Source: Palsa-892 sp035555855 | GTDB taxonomy: Bacteria > Pseudomonadota > Alphaproteobacteria > Rhizobiales > Xanthobacteraceae | DNA: 64,000 nucleotides | Assembly (NCBI GenBank): GCA_035555855.1 | Contig: DATMGD010000077.1 | Span: 16,485 to 80,484 of the forward strand | Reading direction: 5' to 3' | Shown: piece after piece, positions 62,184-64,000 of the stretch | Layout: every line of letters begins with the position of its first letter | How positions within the stretch are numbered: the first letter of the stretch is position 1 | The notes under the pieces: model-generated | Seen by the model: only the letters and a program-made list of their open reading frames with translations | What the model was told of the DNA's origin: nothing | Databases searched by the model: none | Position numbers and translations under genes: made by a program

Positions 62184-62830
62184 CCGTTGCGGTGATCGAC
62201 TATGGCTCGGGCAATCTGCACTCGGCGGCGAAGGCTCTCGAGCGCGCCGGGCGCGACAGCGGATCGAGCGAAACGGTTGAAGTCACGAGCGACCCTGAGA
62301 AAGTCCGCGGCGCCGATCGCATCGTGTTGCCGGGTGTCGGCGCCTTCGCCGACTGCAAGGCAGGGCTTGTCGCGGTACCCGGCATGATCGCGGCGATGCG
62401 CGAGGCCGTGTTCGAGCGCGGCCGGCCGTTCTTCGGCATTTGTGTCGGCATGCAGCTCTTGGCCGAGCGCGGCCGCGAGAACGTCGTCACCGAAGGGCTC
62501 GGCTGGATCAAGGGCGAGGTCGATCAGATCGCGCCGAGCGACAAGTCGCTGAAAATTCCGCACATGGGCTGGAACACGCTGGAAGCAAAACGAGCGCATC
62601 CGCTGTTCGACGGCATCACACTTGGCGCGAGCGGCCTTCACGCCTATTTCGTGCATTCGTATCAATTAACGCCTGCGGATCAGAGCGATCTTCTCGCCGT
62701 GTCCGACTATGGCGGGCCGATTACGGCCGCGATTGCGCGCGGCAATATCGCCGGCTCGCAATTTCACCCCGAGAAGAGCCAGAAGCTCGGGCTCGCCTTG
62801 CTCGCCAACTTTCTGAAGTGGAAGCCGTGA
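62180..62830 (+). CDS. hisH: Imidazole glycerol phosphate synthase, glutaminase subunit
   Basis: This 216-residue class I glutamine amidotransferase supplies ammonia to HisF. It starts TVAVIDYGSGNLHSAAKALERAG, has the PGVGAF oxyanion-strand motif near 51-56, the catalytic cysteine C88 in PFFGICVGMQLL, HMGWN, HAYFVHSY, and the His/Glu of AGSQFHPEKSQKLGL. It overlaps DUF2628 and hisA by 4 bp each, consistent with a tightly coupled HisHAF operon. Confidence 0.96.
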   Translation: MTVAVIDYGSGNLHSAAKALERAGRDSGSSETVEVTSDPEKVRGADRIVLPGVGAFADCKAGLVAVPGMIAAMREAVFERGRPFFGICVGMQLLAERGRENVVTEGLGWIKGEVDQIAPSDKSLKIPHMGWNTLEAKRAHPLFDGITLGASGLHAYFVHSYQLTPADQSDLLAVSDYGGPITAAIARGNIAGSQFHPEKSQKLGLALLANFLKWKP

Positions 62831-63558
62831 TTTTATTTCCTGCGATTGACTTGAAGAACGGCGAGGCCGTGCGCCTGCAACAGGGCGACATGAACCGCGC
62901 CACCGTCTTTAATAAAAATCCCGCCGCGCAGGCGCGCGAATTCGCCGCGCAAGGTTTCGAGTGGCTGCATCTTGTCGATCTCGACGGCGCCTTTGCGGGT
63001 AAGCCCGTGAATGCCGAGGCCGTCGCCGCGATCCTGCAAAGCGTCAAGATGCCGGTGCAGCTTGGCGGCGGCATCCGCGACATCGCGACGGTCGAGCGCT
63101 GGCTTGCGGCGGGCATTTCGCGTGTCATCATCGGCACGGCAGCCGTGCGCGACCCGGCGTTTGTGAAAGAGGCGGCAAAGAAGTTTCCGGGCAAGGTCGC
63201 CGTCGGTATCGACGCGCGCGGCGGCAAGGTCGCGGTTTCCGGTTGGGCCGAGGAAACGCAGATGCAGACGGCGGAACTCGCGAAGCTCTTCGAAGGCGCG
63301 GGCGTCAGCGCGATTATCTATACCGATGTCGAGCGCGACGGCATGTTGCAGGGCCTGAATTTGGCTTCGACCATTGCGCTTGCCGAAGTGGTGTCGATCC
63401 CGGTCATCGCATCGGGTGGCTTGGCTTCGCTCGATGACATCAAGAAGCTGATTGAGCCGCGCGCGAGAAAACTTGCCGGCGCCATCGCCGGGCGCGCACT
63501 TTATGACGGGCGCCTTGATCCGAAGTCGGCGCTCGAACTTCTGAAGAAAGCCGCCTGA
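62827..63558 (+). CDS. hisA: ProFAR isomerase (HisA)
   Basis: This 243-residue TIM-barrel isomerises N'-[(5'-phosphoribosyl)formimino]-AICAR ribonucleotide (ProFAR) to PRFAR. The start is GTG overlapping the hisH stop. ILFPAIDLKNGEAVRLQQGD holds the catalytic D8. VQLGGGIRDIATVERWLAAGISRVIIGTAAV, GIDARGGKVAVSGW, IYTDVERDGML with the second Asp, and ASGGLASLDDI complete the family pattern. It shares ancestry with HisF next door. Confidence 0.96.
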   Translation: MILFPAIDLKNGEAVRLQQGDMNRATVFNKNPAAQAREFAAQGFEWLHLVDLDGAFAGKPVNAEAVAAILQSVKMPVQLGGGIRDIATVERWLAAGISRVIIGTAAVRDPAFVKEAAKKFPGKVAVGIDARGGKVAVSGWAEETQMQTAELAKLFEGAGVSAIIYTDVERDGMLQGLNLASTIALAEVVSIPVIASGGLASLDDIKKLIEPRARKLAGAIAGRALYDGRLDPKSALELLKKAA

Positions 63559-64000
63559 TGTTTACCGTTCGCCTCATTCCTTGCCTCGATGTGAAGGACG
63601 GCCGCGTCGTCAAGGGCGTCAACTTTGTCGAATTGCGCGACGCCGGCGATCCGGTCGAGGCCGCGAAAGCCTATGATGCGGCGGGTGCCGATGAATTGTG
63701 TTTCCTCGACATCACCGCGAGCCACGAAAAGCGCGGTACGCTCCTTGATGTCGTGCGCCGCACCGCGGAAGCCTGTTTCATGCCGCTCACCGTCGGCGGC
63801 GGCGTCCGCTCGGTTGAGGATGTCCGGACTTTACTTGCATCGGGTGCCGACAAGGTTTCCATCAACACCGCTGCAGTGGAACGCCGCTCTCTCGTGCGGG
63901 AAGCCGCGGAAAAATACGGCGATCAGTGCATCGTTGTTGCAATTGACGCCAAGAAAGTTTCGCAGCCGAAACAAACGAAAGACCGTTGGGAAATTTTTAC
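63558..64000 (+). CDS. hisF: Imidazole glycerol phosphate synthase, cyclase subunit; C-terminus cut by window edge
   Basis: The first 147 residues of a protein usually about 255. HisF uses ammonia from HisH to convert PRFAR into imidazoleglycerol phosphate and AICAR. LIPCLDVKDGRVVKGVNF contains the catalytic D11. ELCFLDITASHEKRGT, PLTVGGGVRSVEDVRTLLASGADKVSINTAAV, and the start of VVAIDAKK are present. It starts at the ATG overlapping the hisA stop (TGATG). Open to the window end. Confidence 0.95.
   Translation, partial: MFTVRLIPCLDVKDGRVVKGVNFVELRDAGDPVEAAKAYDAAGADELCFLDITASHEKRGTLLDVVRRTAEACFMPLTVGGGVRSVEDVRTLLASGADKVSINTAAVERRSLVREAAEKYGDQCIVVAIDAKKVSQPKQTKDRWEIF

Overview
This window is a gene-dense, GC-rich chromosomal segment of an alphaproteobacterium, most likely of the Hyphomicrobiales (Rhizobiales). 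The evidence is the gene order and content: mnmE-mnmG-rsmG-parA-parB, an hemE/PPDK-regulator (RP001-type) pair, hslVU beside hisB-DUF2628-hisH-hisA-hisF, a 1.6-kilo-residue NAD-glutamate dehydrogenase, HemJ, a Tim44-like protein, an SDHAF4-like protein, a CtrA-type box and GANTC sites. I cannot assign a genus. No insertion sequence, prophage, CRISPR array or toxin-antitoxin locus is visible, so this is core chromosome.

Left part (1-34 kb): a truncated hemC diverges from tsaD-gpsA-YciI-EVE. These are followed by acs, an SDHAF4-like gene, rsmB, a heparinase II/III-like gene and purH. Next come an MFS transporter and NAD-GDH (both minus), an AhpD-like enzyme, the lemA-TPM-TPM operon, tRNA-Gly(GCC), a prolyl-tRNA editing protein, the thioredoxin/TPR-LON-Trm112 trio, GST, a nitronate monooxygenase-like gene, ubiH divergent from tesB, glnK-amtB behind a sigma-54-like promoter, ftsK behind a perfect CtrA-type box, lolA, xthA, and a response regulator/cNMP-binding pair divergent from an L,D-transpeptidase-like gene.

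Origin region (34-61 kb): yggS, leuS-lptE-holA, then the centromere and origin block. parB, parA, rsmG, mnmG, mnmE, a DUF255 protein (opposite strand), a TauE/SafE permease, rho, hemJ and hemE lie to the left. The PPDK regulator, maf, aroE, coaE and dnaQ run rightward. The hemE/PPDK-regulator gap (about 51753-52065) has a perfect DnaA box and GANTC sites and is the best candidate for the chromosomal origin, because in Caulobacter Cori lies between hemE and RP001. Seven parS-like sites lie 6-10 kb to the left, four of them in the mnmG-mnmE gap. Five of the seven are the same one-base variant, in the same orientation, and that variant creates a GANTC motif inside the site.

Right part (55-64 kb): secB diverges from a Tim44-like gene, mltA and smr. 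hslVU diverges from hisB-DUF2628-hisH-hisA-hisF, with hisF cut by the window edge. Three copies of a roughly 50-bp palindromic repeat (9184, 31518, 58974) lie between genes.

Functionally the window combines chromosome replication and segregation (oriC, parABS, ftsK, holA, dnaQ), translation and RNA modification (tsaD, rsmB, rsmG, mnmE, mnmG, leuS, tRNA-Gly), envelope assembly (lolA, lptE, mltA, secB), nitrogen sensing (glnK-amtB, GDH) and biosynthesis (heme, shikimate, CoA, purine, histidine).
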